Origin: Hygrocybe punicea
Taxonomy: Eukaryota > Basidiomycota > Agaricomycetes > Agaricales > Hygrophoraceae
Length of the DNA: 64,000 nt
Direction of reading: 5' to 3'
Assembly: GCA_963556145.1 (NCBI GenBank)
Contig: OY744464.1
Span: 4,278,001-4,342,000 of the forward strand
A program made the position numbers and the translations under genes. This document shows positions 11,457 to 22,195 of this stretch, piece after piece (position 1 is the first letter of the stretch; every line of letters begins with the position of its first letter). Under the pieces are notes generated by a model. The model made no database searches and was not told the origin of the DNA. It was given only the letters and a program-made list of their open reading frames with translations.

Positions 11457-12286
11457 ATGATCAATTACATCCTGCTTGTATCTCGCCAAGGCTCGTTACC
11501 CACATCCTTCCTGCTGTACTTCTCACAAATACACGGTTTGCTACAGGAAAGGTCCGTCTGGCGAAATGGTTCAGCACCATGGCGCCAAAGGCAAAAGCCA
11601 AAATCGTCAAGGACGTCACCCAACTCGTGCTGGCTAGACGCACTCGGATGTGCAATTTTCTGGAATACAAGGGTACGTGTCGTGACAGCATGTGTGTGCG
11701 TGTGTGTGTGTTCATCAGACCATGGCAGATACCAAAGTCGTCTATCGGCGTTACGCTTCCCTCTTCTTCATCTGCGGTATCGGATCAGGAGACAACGAAC
11801 TCGTGACGTTGGAGATTATTCACAGATATGTCGAGGTTCTTGATAGATATTTCGGGAACGTCAGTATCCAACCACTCGATCGGTGCATTCTTGACTGACT
11901 TGGACTGTGTTTCCTTTCCCTCCCAGGTGTGCGAACTTGATCTGTAAGAAACGCCCAATAAACGACTCCGGAGATAATCCTAACAATCCACCAGGATTTT
12001 CAACTTCCAGAAAGCTTACGCAGTGGCGTAATTCAATATCAGAACATGTCGCGGTTTTACTCATCGCCCTTTTTTTAATACATACAGATCCTTGACGAAC
12101 TCATTATCGCCGGTGAACTGCAGGAATCATCAAAAAAGTCCGTTTTGCGCGTAGTACGTGATCGTCCTGGCTTCCCACATCACAGGTTATCCATTCTGTG
12201 TTCTTCAGGTCACGCAGTCAGACAGTGTCGAAGATCAAGAAAACAGCGAGGACACCTTGGCACGGCTAGGGTCACGAAGCGGTTAG
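11457..12286 (+). CDS. APS1: AP-1 clathrin adaptor small subunit sigma
   Basis: Small chain of the AP-1 complex that sorts cargo at the trans-Golgi and endosomes. Splicing gives the family almost without change: [108 protein letters not shown] and a C terminus LARLGSRSG. About 158 residues, as expected. There are six introns. Intron 1 (11491-11546) must start with GC rather than GT to join RQ-G-K in frame, so it is a GC-AG intron with donor AAG|GCTCGT. The other introns are ordinary. Confidence 0.95.
11491..11546 (+). other. GC-AG intron in AP-1 sigma
   Basis: Donor AAG|GCTCGT and acceptor CTACAG|GAAAGG. No GT in the vicinity gives the invariant [10 protein letters not shown] junction. Confidence 0.75.
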
Positions 12287-12537
12287 ACTATCGTACCTCT
12301 CCTGCATAAATCATGTTTATGTTCTTTACTTCTTCAAGCTCCCATGTAACCTTGTGTCATTCCAACGATAGACGGGTCCAACACACCCCCACATGCTGTC
12401 GAGGTCGGGTCATGTGGAGAGAGATCGTGTAACTCGTGATGTGGATGTCGGAACATAATTTAATTTAACAATCCTGATGTATGTTGGTACGTCTCATGAT
12501 CACGCATGCACCAGAATTATATCATATCTACCAATAG

Positions 12538-14562
12538 TCAAGATTCGAAGACCGTTGTACCAGATGTAGATGCAAGTGCAGCCGAATTCGAATTCGAATT
12601 CGAACCCTGCTTGGGTTTGTTCAAGACATACCATCTCACTAGATCCAGGGTAGCGATGGAATCTTCCACTGAGGAGTGGCCCACATCCCCACCCCCAGTT
12701 TGGATGTACCTTCCCAGATGTTCTTTCACTCTGACGGACGGAGTCAGATGTGATGCATACAACTTTTGTTACATCGAGTAACACTCACAACTCTCGTAAC
12801 GCCCTCCGATAAGGTGGTCCTGCTCGATGTGGGAAAAGAATGGCGGTGTCCACACACCGATGATGAATTATCCGCAGCGTCTTCAGATCATTGTCGAGTG
12901 CATGTCCGATAATGATGGTTTGCGAATTTATGAGGGCATCTAATGACTTGCGTATTGAGCCAAGCGGAAGCAGAGCCTTGGCATGTTCCTCTGCAGTAAT
13001 GCCAGAAAATCGAGTATTGTAGTCACTATTTCCATCAGAACAGAATCTGTAAGAAAACTAGCCAACATCGGGTTGTGGCGGGAGAAGACTGACATTACGT
13101 CTACATCATCATCCATCCGAACGAGTTCATCGAATACTTCAACGCCAGAACCGTCGACAACGGAAACACGAGCAACACGCATGCCCCCTGTAGTATAAAC
13201 CATCTCACAATCTAGGGCCACTAAGTCCAATGCAGTATCCATATAGGTTGCCGCAGAATCCAATCCATCGCTGAGGGTGGCGTCGTGCGCGGGCAATGTC
13301 GCAGGTCGAGAGTAGGAAAATGGGTGTCGTGAATGTAATTCCTCAGGCTTGGAATCATAAAAGACGTGGGGACCGTGGACACATCCCTCGCCTTCAGCTA
13401 TCGGTCGCGAACAACATGTGTATATACGTGTTTTCTCACCTGCAAGATGAGAAGGCATCCGGATAGAGAACAAAAGACAAAATTCACCATTTATTAACTT
13501 GGTGTATGGCTTTCCCCAGTGATAAAGACATTCCTCTGGTTCTGCTCGCCGGCTCACAGTGAAAGGCTGCCCACATCGCTCACATTTCATGAATTTGCCT
13601 ACTTCGTTGCACCGGTCCCCACCGGGCCCTTCTGGGATGTCAGTAATATAACCCCACTGTTGCATTCCAGCCATGGTGAGAATGAGCTGATCCAAGTGAG
13701 CTCGGGTGAGACGCAGAGAATTCAACGATTTCCGAGACTCCACTCGTGCGGATAGATCCCCTTCGGTGCCAACAGAAGGATGAGAGATCGAGTTCGGCAA
13801 CGGGCGTTTCTTCAGGGAAGCGATAGATGTAATGACTGCCTGAAACGAGTGTCAATCACGGCAGTTCAGAGTCGAGGGAATCATGCTGGGTACATTACGA
13901 TATGTTAACTTATTCGAGTTTTTATAAACTTCTTCCTCTTGCTTGAGCGCATGCTCGGATGCGAGAGTGGGATTGTCAGGAAGAATCGAGTCATATAGTA
14001 CCACAAAATGATCATAGAGAGATTTGAGCATCGCCTATTGAGATCAAAGCGTTCATAAGCACAACGAACAATCATGAATTGCATTGCTTAGGTCTAACTT
14101 GCCTGTCTGACAGGAAGGGCGACTTGTGACCGCGCAGCATTGATTTTAAGAATAGGGACCCCAGCCTAACCAGAAAACCAGCTTCTCGGCATTAAAATCG
14201 ACAGAAATATTGGAAATATTTACAGATGTATATGTCGCGTTCGGGACAGAAACATGTTTCTGCAATCCCAGTTTTTGAATTTTTCTTGGTGGCTCACCAA
14301 TAAAACGTCCTGTGCTCGGCTCCGTACGGGAAGGAGAAGGGATCACAGGGCGTTTCGCAGGTATAGTTGTTGGCGCCTTCTGTTTCTGCGTCGAAGCGGG
14401 TAAGTGAGACGATGGAGACGCTGTTCTAGGCTCGTCAGCCGGTATGTAGAGGGAGGGGGGTGCTGGAAGGTCTGCGCGGTGCGAGAAGATGCATGACACC
14501 CTAATGCAATTGTTCCGGTCGGGGCAAGGCAGATTCTGAAAGAGCCCCAGGGAAGAAAACAT
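12538..14562 (-). CDS. REX3: RNA exonuclease, REX3-like (DEDDh 3'-5' exonuclease)
   Basis: Likely trims 3' ends of stable RNAs such as snRNA, snoRNA or RNase P/MRP RNA. From the start MFSSLGLFQNLPC there is a small Cys3His finger (C-x5-C-x4-C-x3-H), then a disordered Ser/Pro linker. A helical block (RSQVALPVRQ, LKSLYDHFVVLYDS) is followed by a Cys-rich patch (FMKCERCGQPF). The nuclease domain opens with VALDCEMVYT (first Asp and Glu), then IGHALDNDLKTL (second Asp), and ends with VGHSSVEDS (His and last Asp). The tail holds an Asn/Ser repeat coded by GAATTC units. A GTG at 14586 looks like an earlier start but the ATG at 14562 fits the family. Two introns matter: 14163-14221 removes a false extension, and 14035-14102 is a GC-AG intron. 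Confidence 0.88.
14035..14102 (-). other. GC-AG intron in REX3-like gene
   Basis: Donor CAG|GCAAGT, the textbook GC-donor consensus, and acceptor AATAG|GCGATG. It joins VRQ to AMLKSLYDHF in frame. The nearby GT (AAGTTA) would shift the frame. Confidence 0.8.
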
Positions 14563-14758
14563 TGACGACCCCGGGTCGTGCCTCACTGTGTATCAATATC
14601 TGGCAATTATAGCGAATGTCCAGAAATAGCGATCAATCATTAATCATTAATCATGATTTAGTCATCGTTTCTTAAAGCTTCCGGCACAGGAAGGAACGTA
14701 AACCTCTGGAATCACCCAACGTCGTTCTGTTTGCGAATATCTTGGATTAGCGACACAA

Positions 14759-16558
14759 ATGCCAACGACCACAAGGAAACGCGCAGACTCGTTGCAGGCC
14801 CTGACCAGAATAGAGTATGTTTCGTGTTGCGCAAGGCATACAAAGTCGTTGATCGGCCTTTTTTGGATCAGAACAGACCCAGCACACCACCTCGCTGGTC
14901 CATTCATGGTTCAAACGTAAGCCACGAGATCTTTGTCTTGTAGGCCGCTCACTTAACCAAGTCGACGAAGGCCCTTCGGTTCATCCACACCAGAATCAGT
15001 CAGTTCTCCCATCACCAATACCGGGAATGGATTCCTACAAAGGAGTCGGGAAAGTCGCTCGAGAGGCTTGTTTTCGGATATCAAAACCATGCGATGGGCC
15101 GTTGAACCTTGTGCGTACATTGGCACTCCGTTCGCAGATGTGTCCAATTCATTTGACTCCCTTTAGACTCGGCTCTGAAGTTACTCTTCATTCCTGTTAT
15201 CCTCTACATCAACTGGGAAATTTTGGCGCCGTTCGTGGCCCCAGATATCCCCAATCCCTTTGCTGCCTTTCTTTTCATCTCATATCGTCTGCCGACGTCT
15301 ACTCCCGACGACCCCCGTTATACCAAGGGATATCTGGATTTCGCTTTCATTGCATATCACATTATCTTTTTTTCCTTTGTTCGACAATTTATTACCGTCA
15401 AAGCATGCAACCCTATTGCAAAATATTTCGGCATAAAAAAGCCAGCCAAGATTGACAGATTTGGGGAACAAGGTTACGCTCTGTTGTATTTTACGGTCTT
15501 TGGGGCATGGGGTCTGGTATGTTTTCTCCTTTTCTTTTCAGCCCACAACCTCTAAAAATTTCGAGACAGCGAATAATGTCCCAACATCCAACATGGTGGT
15601 TTCGGACAGAATATTTTTGGATTGGTCCGACTCTGTCTCCTCACATGAGAACCCTCTTACCAAAATTTACTATCTCCCAGGTTACCCTCATTGGGAAATG
15701 AAGCCGGAGCTCAAGCGCTACTATATAATGCACTTGTCCTATTGGTGTCAGCAGCTCGTCGTTCTCCTGCTGGGGCTCGAAAAACCACGCAAGGATTATT
15801 TGGAGCTCGTGGCTCATCATTTCGTCACTCTTTGGTTGATTGGGTTCGTGCTTTCTCTACTTCCTTCGCAGTTGTCAGTGAAGAGCTTTTTCTGCAGTTG
15901 GAGCTACATGATGAATCTTACGCTGATCGGTAACGCAGTTTACATGAGCATGGACATTCCAGACGCTTTTTTAGCGGTATAGTGATTCTTGCGGGCCTCG
16001 CTTTAGCACCTTCTCACCTTGCAATAGTTCTCCAAGTTGTTGAACTACATTCAGTGGAACAATGCCAAGATTGTTTCGTTTGGAATATTTGTTATTGTCT
16101 GGACGTGAGTGTCTTCTGGACGTAGTGCTCTTGGCATTGACACTTCATCAGATATTTCCGACATTGGCTTAACATTGTAATTCTCTGGTCGGTATGGAGT
16201 GAATTCAAGCTTGTACCGTACGTTGTTGCAAATTGTGCTTATTCGCTTGTTTCTCAAAACGTATGCAGAAAGCATGCTCGGCAATGGTTGCCTTCCAAGG
16301 GTTACTGGTTGGCCGGGTGGGTGCAACATCAGGCTCTCCTAGCAATTGGAGCGCTTCAGGTTCTAAACTTGTTTTGGTATTTCCTCATCTTGCGAATTCT
16401 TGTGCGGTAAGCCCAAAGTGCCAATCTAGAACTTGGTCATTCCGCTCAACTTGGAATTTATCTCTTCCAGCGCGGTTATCACTTCCGACCCGACGGATGA
16501 GCGTTCAGATGACGAAGACGACGGTGAAGACGAGGCGCTAGTTGACAAGAACGACTGA
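14759..16558 (+). CDS. LAG1: ceramide synthase (TLC domain, Lag1/Lac1)
   Basis: ER membrane enzyme that acylates the sphingoid base to make ceramide. It begins MPTTTRKRADSLQALTRIE, then a short exon DPAHHLAGPF, typical of mushroom homologues. Membrane parts include LKLLFIPVILYINWEILAPFV and FAFIAYHIIFFSFVR. The Lag1 motif is clear: YFGIKKPAK, FGEQGYALLYF, PTWWFRTEYFWI, YPHWEMKPELKRYY, then AHHFVTLWLIG with the paired catalytic His, and WSYMMNLTLIGNAVYMSMD. After that come YIQWNNAKIVSFGIF and TYFRHWLNIVILWSVW. The C-terminal tail is acidic (SDPTDERSDDEDDG). There are about ten introns. The gene is divergent from the REX3-like gene with 196 bp between starts. Confidence 0.92.
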
Positions 16559-16811
16559 AACACATTTAGCTTTTTTCCCTCGTGAACACCCATTTGACTT
16601 CTTCCGAATCCTTATTTGACCCAATGTTGAATGTGTTGACTATTGTGCTAACATATACCATGAACCCCGAATTTCAATTGCAGTAACAATTGACAGTTGT
16701 GACCAACAAACGACAATTCAGCAATCCAATTGCAGCCGCTAAGAGTACACATCAAAGCCAAAGGAATCATACATACATCAATCTTACAGTTGTTGGACAA
16801 TTGTTAGCATA

Positions 16812-18358
16812 TTAATTTGCGTTGCCAGAGAGCAGTTCCCCTGTTATTGGATCGTAACCATTCGTAGGAGGCATAAGCCCTTCCTGATCGGAGTAATCGC
16901 TATCTTCCTCCCAGGGTTGAAATTGCACTCTTGGTCCGCGAGTTCCCGTGGGCTCAGTATGGTTGGGCCATCTCTTCTCTCTTTGGATATCAACAGGATC
17001 ACCTGATGCCATTGACTTCATAGCCAGTAATGTGTACTGTAAAGAGCAAGATTATGAGAGAGCCCATGTTAGACGATTGATAGAACAAACATGTGCATCG
17101 TTTCCTGCATTATGCAGATACTCGGTAGGTATTTGGAGATGTTTGCAAACCCTGTCCAGGGACCTGCGGTTGGTGTCGCCATCCCCTTCCAGTGCGGCAA
17201 AAAGATCTGATGTGTCAATGACGAAGGTGCCTTCATCGGGGGTCGCATCTGGAAGTTGATATGTAAGGCCGGTCAACGGCGCATTAACGTCCTTCTGTTT
17301 CAGATATCTAGCCGTTTGTAAGCATAAGGAAATTGAATAAATGGGCGAAAGAGCGTACTTGATGTCCTGGCTGTTATCGTGAAATACGAGGAAGAGGGGA
17401 CCATTTCCAGAATGTTCGGAGACAAGGTCGCAAACCTTGGTTTTGAATATAGCTTTAGTCACAACCTCAGATGCTCCGAAGTTGTAATTCTGTTGTATAA
17501 ATTAGCCTTTGAATTCACGGAAGGGCATATGAATACCTCTCTGTTATTTGGTACGTAAGTGTTGGAGTATTTCTGATGCTCTTTGACAATGAGGTGGCCA
17601 TTTTCCTGGATTTCTTGACCATCTCTCCATCGTACTAGAGACCAGCCAAATTCCGTGATCAACCTATGATCAAGGTCCCAACCTTCAAAGTCCAAAGCAC
17701 ACCAGACACCTTTTTTTTCCGACCAACAGGAGCGGACTCGCTCAAATGTATCACGCCGTGAATTGAGAGTGGGATTGCTCCCTTTAAGACGTTTGTTATT
17801 CTTGTCTATCTTCTAAATGAAGAGATAAATGTCACTCAGTAAAGTGGAGGATTGTTGAGTTACTGAAGATACCTTTATAGCCTTTCGCAGCGAGCCACCA
17901 TTTTCAAAAACAACCGGCGCAACAATCCTCAAATCAGACTCGGTTAAGAGGCAGTCGGAGTAAGGCAGAGGAAGGTAATTCTTTGTAAGATTCATGGCAT
18001 GCAGCCAATATCGTACGTAGTCCACCTGGGCCGAGGAAAACAAGAGCCGAGACTCTCCGTTTCTTAAAGTACCTTTAATTCCGAGAGAATTCAGTAATGT
18101 TCCAAATAAATAAATGACCTAGTTACCCATGTACATCTCTATCCCATCGACCCCTTCTTTATGAAGTGGGTGATCGGGGTGAACCAGGGCATCATGGGCG
18201 AAGGCAGCCTTGAGCGAGAAGCGCTCGTCGTCTGGGATAGCTTGATGCCTGCGAAATGCTGAGTTGTACATTCATATCAAGCAAGGGATTATGGCTAACC
18301 ACTCAAACCATATGTCAGTATAACGGTAATAGCCTGTAATTACCGGGGTGTTCATCAT
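16812..18358 (-). CDS. Gfd2/YDR514C-like protein with RNase H-like fold
   Basis: The central block [12 protein letters not shown]...[11 protein letters not shown] is the opening of the Gfd2/YDR514C-type nuclease-like domain, with Asp and Glu in the place of the first DEDD acids. It continues [15 protein letters not shown] with a second Asp, then [12 protein letters not shown], and the end motif [15 protein letters not shown] with the His-x4-Asp-like arrangement. This suggests an active or recently active 3'-5' exonuclease; that is inference. The N terminus ([19 protein letters not shown]) is encoded by a short first exon. The tail is acidic and ends with [12 protein letters not shown]. Yeast Gfd2 is linked to mRNA export, but the role of this branch is not settled. 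There are about seven introns. The start is 124 bp from that of CENP-A on the other strand. Confidence 0.78.
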
Positions 18359-18481
18359 GATATGAGAGTTCAGGCAAGCTTTGATTGCTATATCGGGCAA
18401 CATTGTTCAAAGAGACGGCTTTTGCCGGTCTGGAGCTTTCAACATCGTATTCGACGTTCACCACTGAATTACCAGCCATTC

Positions 18482-19215
18482 ATGGCTCAAACTGTTCAAA
18501 AAGGTGCCAAAGGCGTTTCTGCTGGTTCAAAGCGCAAAGCAGGTACCAGTTCTGCTCCTAACTCTCCAGTAGCCAAGAGAGCAAAGGCTGCCACAGCGAG
18601 AAAAAGTACTGGTGGCCAAGCCCCTAGGAGGTCTGGGAAAGGGGGGAAAGCTGCAGATGCAGAAGATGATCCTGGAACAACGAGAGGAGCTCGAAGCATG
18701 TTGTTTTTATTTTCTGACATTTTCTTTCCTCACCTGAATGATTCAGGAGCGTCTGGAGATCAACCTGCTCCCAGAAAGAAGATTCGCTTCCGTCCCGGGA
18801 CTGTCGCTCTACGGGAGATTCGTAAATATCAACGGAGTACGGAGCTTCTCATCCGAAAACTACCATTTTCCCGTGTGGTATATCCATCCTTCTTCAGATT
18901 CCCGCCACCAGCTATTCAAATCCATTTTCCAGGTGCGAGAGATTGCCCTTGACATGACGACCGACATGAATGATTACAATGTTGCCGGACTTCGTTGGCA
19001 AAGCTCGGCTCTGTTGGCGCTGCAGGAGGCTACAGAGGCCTTTCTTGTTCATTTGTTTGAAGATGCGTACGTCCTCTTACGCGGCCGTCTGGATAAATTT
19101 TGTTAACGGATCATTCAGTAATCTATGTGCAATACATGCGAAACGAGTCACTCTAATGCAACGGGACATTCAGTTGGCTCGACGAATACGAGGTCCTTGG
19201 GCAGGCATGGCCTGA
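18482..19215 (+). CDS. CSE4: centromeric histone H3 variant CENP-A
   Basis: Replaces H3 in centromeric nucleosomes. Four exons (18482-18695, 18747-18877, 18933-19066, 19119-19215) give 191 residues, against about 136 for canonical H3. The N tail is long and basic and keeps an H3-like patch ([15 protein letters not shown]). The fold reads [33 protein letters not shown]. Loop 1 is longer than in H3 and is followed by [14 protein letters not shown], where Trp replaces the H3 Phe, a CENP-A hallmark. The end is [25 protein letters not shown]. Intron 1 seems to be GC-AG: if it is kept, the frame stays open and adds about 17 odd residues. An in-frame upstream ATG at 18362 is less likely as start. 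Confidence 0.9.
18696..18746 (+). other. probable GC-AG intron in CENP-A
   Basis: Donor CGAA|GCATGT, acceptor GATTCAG|GAGCG, length 51 nt, with a branch-like CTGAAT and a pyrimidine tract. The only nearby GT (18699) breaks the frame. The segment is itself free of stops, so retention is possible. Confidence 0.6.
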
Positions 19216-19714
19216 CTGGAACAATTATTGACACGGCGAGTTTTGTATTTACGAAGCGAGAACCCGACCCGAAGATACCTTTGACTTATAATTCTGTATC
19301 AATCCCTTCTTTATCTCCTTCACTGCAATCTGGCCATTGTGCTAAATGCAGTCAGTTTTTACGTGAATGCATTACATGCGAGGCAAGCAGAGTTGTATTG
19401 CGGATGCACGTTGTACAAACTGATCTAACAACAAAACTGGTACCCGGAAGTTCAACGAACAGGTGGGTAACTTCCAATGTGTGAATATGCCTGCAAAGGA
19501 TAAAAATCACCATTAACACCGACAGCGTAAAAAAGGATGTTATATTAACATCGACGGTCATATTAGATCAAGGAAGATTCACAGGGAATCCATCAACTTC
19601 CAAAGGAGGGGCTCCCTCAAGCCACATTTATTGTCATTCCAAAAGAGCTTAGGAAGACACTCAACTGCTCCCGTGAAAACCTAGCTCGCTACTGTCCACC
19701 AACCATCGAACGAC
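19216..19714 (+). other. gap with weak spliced ORF candidate
   Basis: A plus-strand reading with two CxxC pairs (CAKCSQFLRECITCE, near 19345) can be joined over a GT...AG intron (about 19463-19526) to a second piece (KKDVILTSTVILDQG) ending with a stop near 19650. No convincing start codon was found and I do not recognise the sequence. It could be a small gene, a 3' UTR or chance. Confidence 0.25.
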
Positions 19715-20820
19715 CTACGAGTGAGACTTTGAGGAGTGTAGGCGAGGAGGTGGAGATTGACGTAAATTTTCATGCTTCCTTCGTACTTCCCACCAGTCAA
19801 ACAGCCAAGTTTGAATGAGACCAAAAGTGGCAGAAGTGACCCAGTAGAGCACAACGCTCTGGGAACGGTCATAAATTGGAGGAATGTGACAGTGAGATAC
19901 ACTTACTCCTGGTACCAAGGTCCCAATAAGAATTCGTCCCACTGAAAGGAGTCTCAAGGCGGATTGAACATGCTTTTTAGGCTCGAGGACAACATGCCCT
20001 TGGGTACGCTTCTCTGCATTCCACTGGTTGATCTTTTTCTCCCGCTCGCGCTCTTCTTCTGTCATGAACCAACGAGAGGACTCCACGTTGGCCAGCGTAA
20101 TGATACCGAGGAGCACAGGTAAAGTAGTGGTTGGATCCGCATGTGCCAATGTTGTAAGTGTCATAAAAGACTCAGAGTCGAAGGGCGTTGGAGATTGCGA
20201 CAGCCGTGCAAGAACGGCCGATGTGAGAACGAAAATAGGCAGTTGCGTTAGCACCGGTGCTACAATAGAAGGAAGCGGCCGACAGTTGTGTTCTTTGAGC
20301 AGTTGGTTTCGACGAGTCGTCAACTAGAAGGGCGATTGATAAGTTTCGTCGAGAAGTCAAGAAGAACATGGACAGAACTAGCTGTTTCAACCGACGTGCA
20401 TGTGCAGCTCTGAGTTCTTCTTTCGTCCCAGTCACTCTCATCGTCTGCATCTCCCGCAAGACGCTCTGATATAGAGCCGGCTTTAGCTTTTCGAGTTGAG
20501 GAAAGACGATCTCTTGAGTTCTCCATTCGCGTTTCTTTGCCTGTAGTCGAGTATTAATCGAACACTGTAAAAAGGTCGATGGTACATACCCATATGGAGA
20601 CTGGCACTGTAAATACCAGCCGCGTAAACACTGTGACGATTATAATGGTTGTGGAATACGGCGGGAATGAAGGAGGGAACGGTAACGCTAGAGCCAAATC
20701 GAGGAATCCTTCGGAGAGACATTGTAGAGTAGAAAAGGTTCTATTTGACCTCGGGGTTCGAGGGTACAGCGTTTGGAGGTGACGAGCGCGTGCGACATGG
20801 CGAAGTCCAACGCGATTCAT
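19715..20820 (-). CDS. COX18: mitochondrial inner-membrane insertase COX18 (Oxa1/YidC family)
   Basis: Helps insert the C-terminal part of Cox2 into the inner membrane. The N terminus (MNRVGLRHVARARHLQ) is Arg-rich and fits a mitochondrial presequence. Next is a first hydrophobic span (TTIIIVTVFTRLVFTVPVSIW), a charged matrix segment (KKREWRTQEIVFPQLEKLKP), and the family stretch TRRNQLLKEHNCRPLPSIVAPVL followed by QLPIFVLTSAVL. Two more spans are PVLLGIITLANVE and VVLYWVTSATFGLIQTW. Three introns are seen; that near 19855-19903 leaves the frame open if retained, but removing it restores LVPG-SVVLYW. About 250 residues. It could instead be another Oxa1 paralogue, but the short size favours COX18. 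Confidence 0.85.
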
Positions 20821-20995
20821 AAAAGTCAGGATTATATAAAAGGATTCAAATTTTCAAACGTTGACGAATGCATCACATTTGTAGTCTCTGTGCTAAGCAG
20901 CGGCCATGGGATCATAGTAAACGCATATCGCATAACAAGTTTAAAAGACCTCCACCGTCTTACACCAGCCCTCAACAGAACAGCGCTTCCAACAC

Positions 20996-21769
20996 CTAAA
21001 ATACTAGCTGGTGAGGAAATTGCCCCTTCGACAGACCCCAGCTGGCCTTGAGATATTTGTCAAGGTCCTTGGTTTCCTTGATGGACGCAATGATATCCTT
21101 ATCAAGCTTCTTCTGGTCTAACGACTTGGCTTCGGGGAACGCCTCCTTCACCTTAGGTTTTCCTGCTTCGAAGAATTCATCCTCAGCTGAACGAGGAGAT
21201 TTGACGGAGGACTTGGCGAAGTAGGAGTCATTAATTTTGTCCTCAACCTATCAGGATGTCTGTAAGATGGACAATCGCGCACGTTGAGAATAAGATGAAC
21301 GTACTTTCACGCCTGAAATATCGATTTTCGTTGAAGTGGCAATAACGTAGGCTTGGTTCACCCTCCGCAAGGGAACACCATTGACCTTGAATGGGCCCGT
21401 GACTAGCAACAACCCACTATCAAGTTGCTTCAAAAATACAACCCTCTTTCCTCGGAATCGACCCGCTAGTAAGATAAGAACGGTACCAGGGGTAATGGAG
21501 GAACGAAGATGTGTGGGTTTGGGCGATTTGCGGCTCTTTTTGGGTAAACGAACGTCCTCGGCTGGGTAGAATCGTGGCGCTTTCGCCGTAGGAACAAGAC
21601 GCTTTCCACCATTAGCTTCCCCTCCAACTTCTACTTCCTTATGAGGGGGTATGACCGGAGGCGCAGGTTTTTCTGACTTTTTCAAGCCTTTATAAAGCCC
21701 TCTTCGGGAGGCGACTTCTGAGCGAGAGAAACGTCCAATGCCTGTTACGAGCTCCTTGGAGCGTGCCAT
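20996..21769 (-). CDS. RPL6: 60S ribosomal protein eL6
   Basis: Component of the large ribosomal subunit. Two exons give about 238 residues. The core reads [25 protein letters not shown] and then [34 protein letters not shown], the KOW-like heart of eL6. Exon 2 ([12 protein letters not shown]) ends with the typical tail [18 protein letters not shown] basic N-terminal part precedes the core. ACGTATAG lies just before the start, so a 5' UTR intron that ends at the ATG is possible. In tandem with COX18 on the minus strand, 175 bp away. Confidence 0.95.
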
Positions 21770-22195
21770 CTATACGTGACATAGGTTAGTCCCATGAAAT
21801 TTGAAAGTCATCCGAGGTTCAAGCATCAATCCACCCAATTTTCGCCGTAAGATCTGATTCACGGCAATCTCATTTGCTTCGTGGACCTCCAGGAGATACT
21901 TTGACACAATTCAATGGCTCACCTTGTGCACGTCGAGTCGGTGGGTGGGTGTTGTGGGAGGCTTTTCGTGATCTTGACGACGCGGAATAGGGTTAAGGTC
22001 ACACTGCCCGTTTTGGTGTCAGGGCCGTTTTTTTTTCCCCCCACGATTATGCTGGGCCGCGCTGGAACGGACACCTCCAACGTCGTCCGCAATCCGTCTA
22101 AACCTTGCACCCACTTTACTTCGAATGACAATTGTATCCCCTCAAGATGCATCAGGTATACCCTGTGATCTTATGAAATACCATCACAGATAACA
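21770..22195. other. divergent intergenic region
   Basis: About 425 bp between the starts of eL6 and the HAD phosphatase. No supported coding segment. It contains a T/C-rich run near 22027-22041, and open frames on both strands here look like chance. Confidence 0.5.

Noticed and set aside
12583..12604. GAATTC tandem repeat as a regulatory site
   Set aside because: It lies inside the last exon of the REX3-like gene and codes for the Asn/Ser repeat of the tail.
14563..14586. Earlier start for the REX3-like gene
   Set aside because: The codon at 14586 is GTG; the ATG at 14562 gives the family's usual MFSSLGLF start.
18362..18481. Upstream in-frame start for CENP-A adding 40 residues
   Set aside because: The added residues are not histone-like; the ATG at 18482 (MAQTVQK) has a sensible tail after it.
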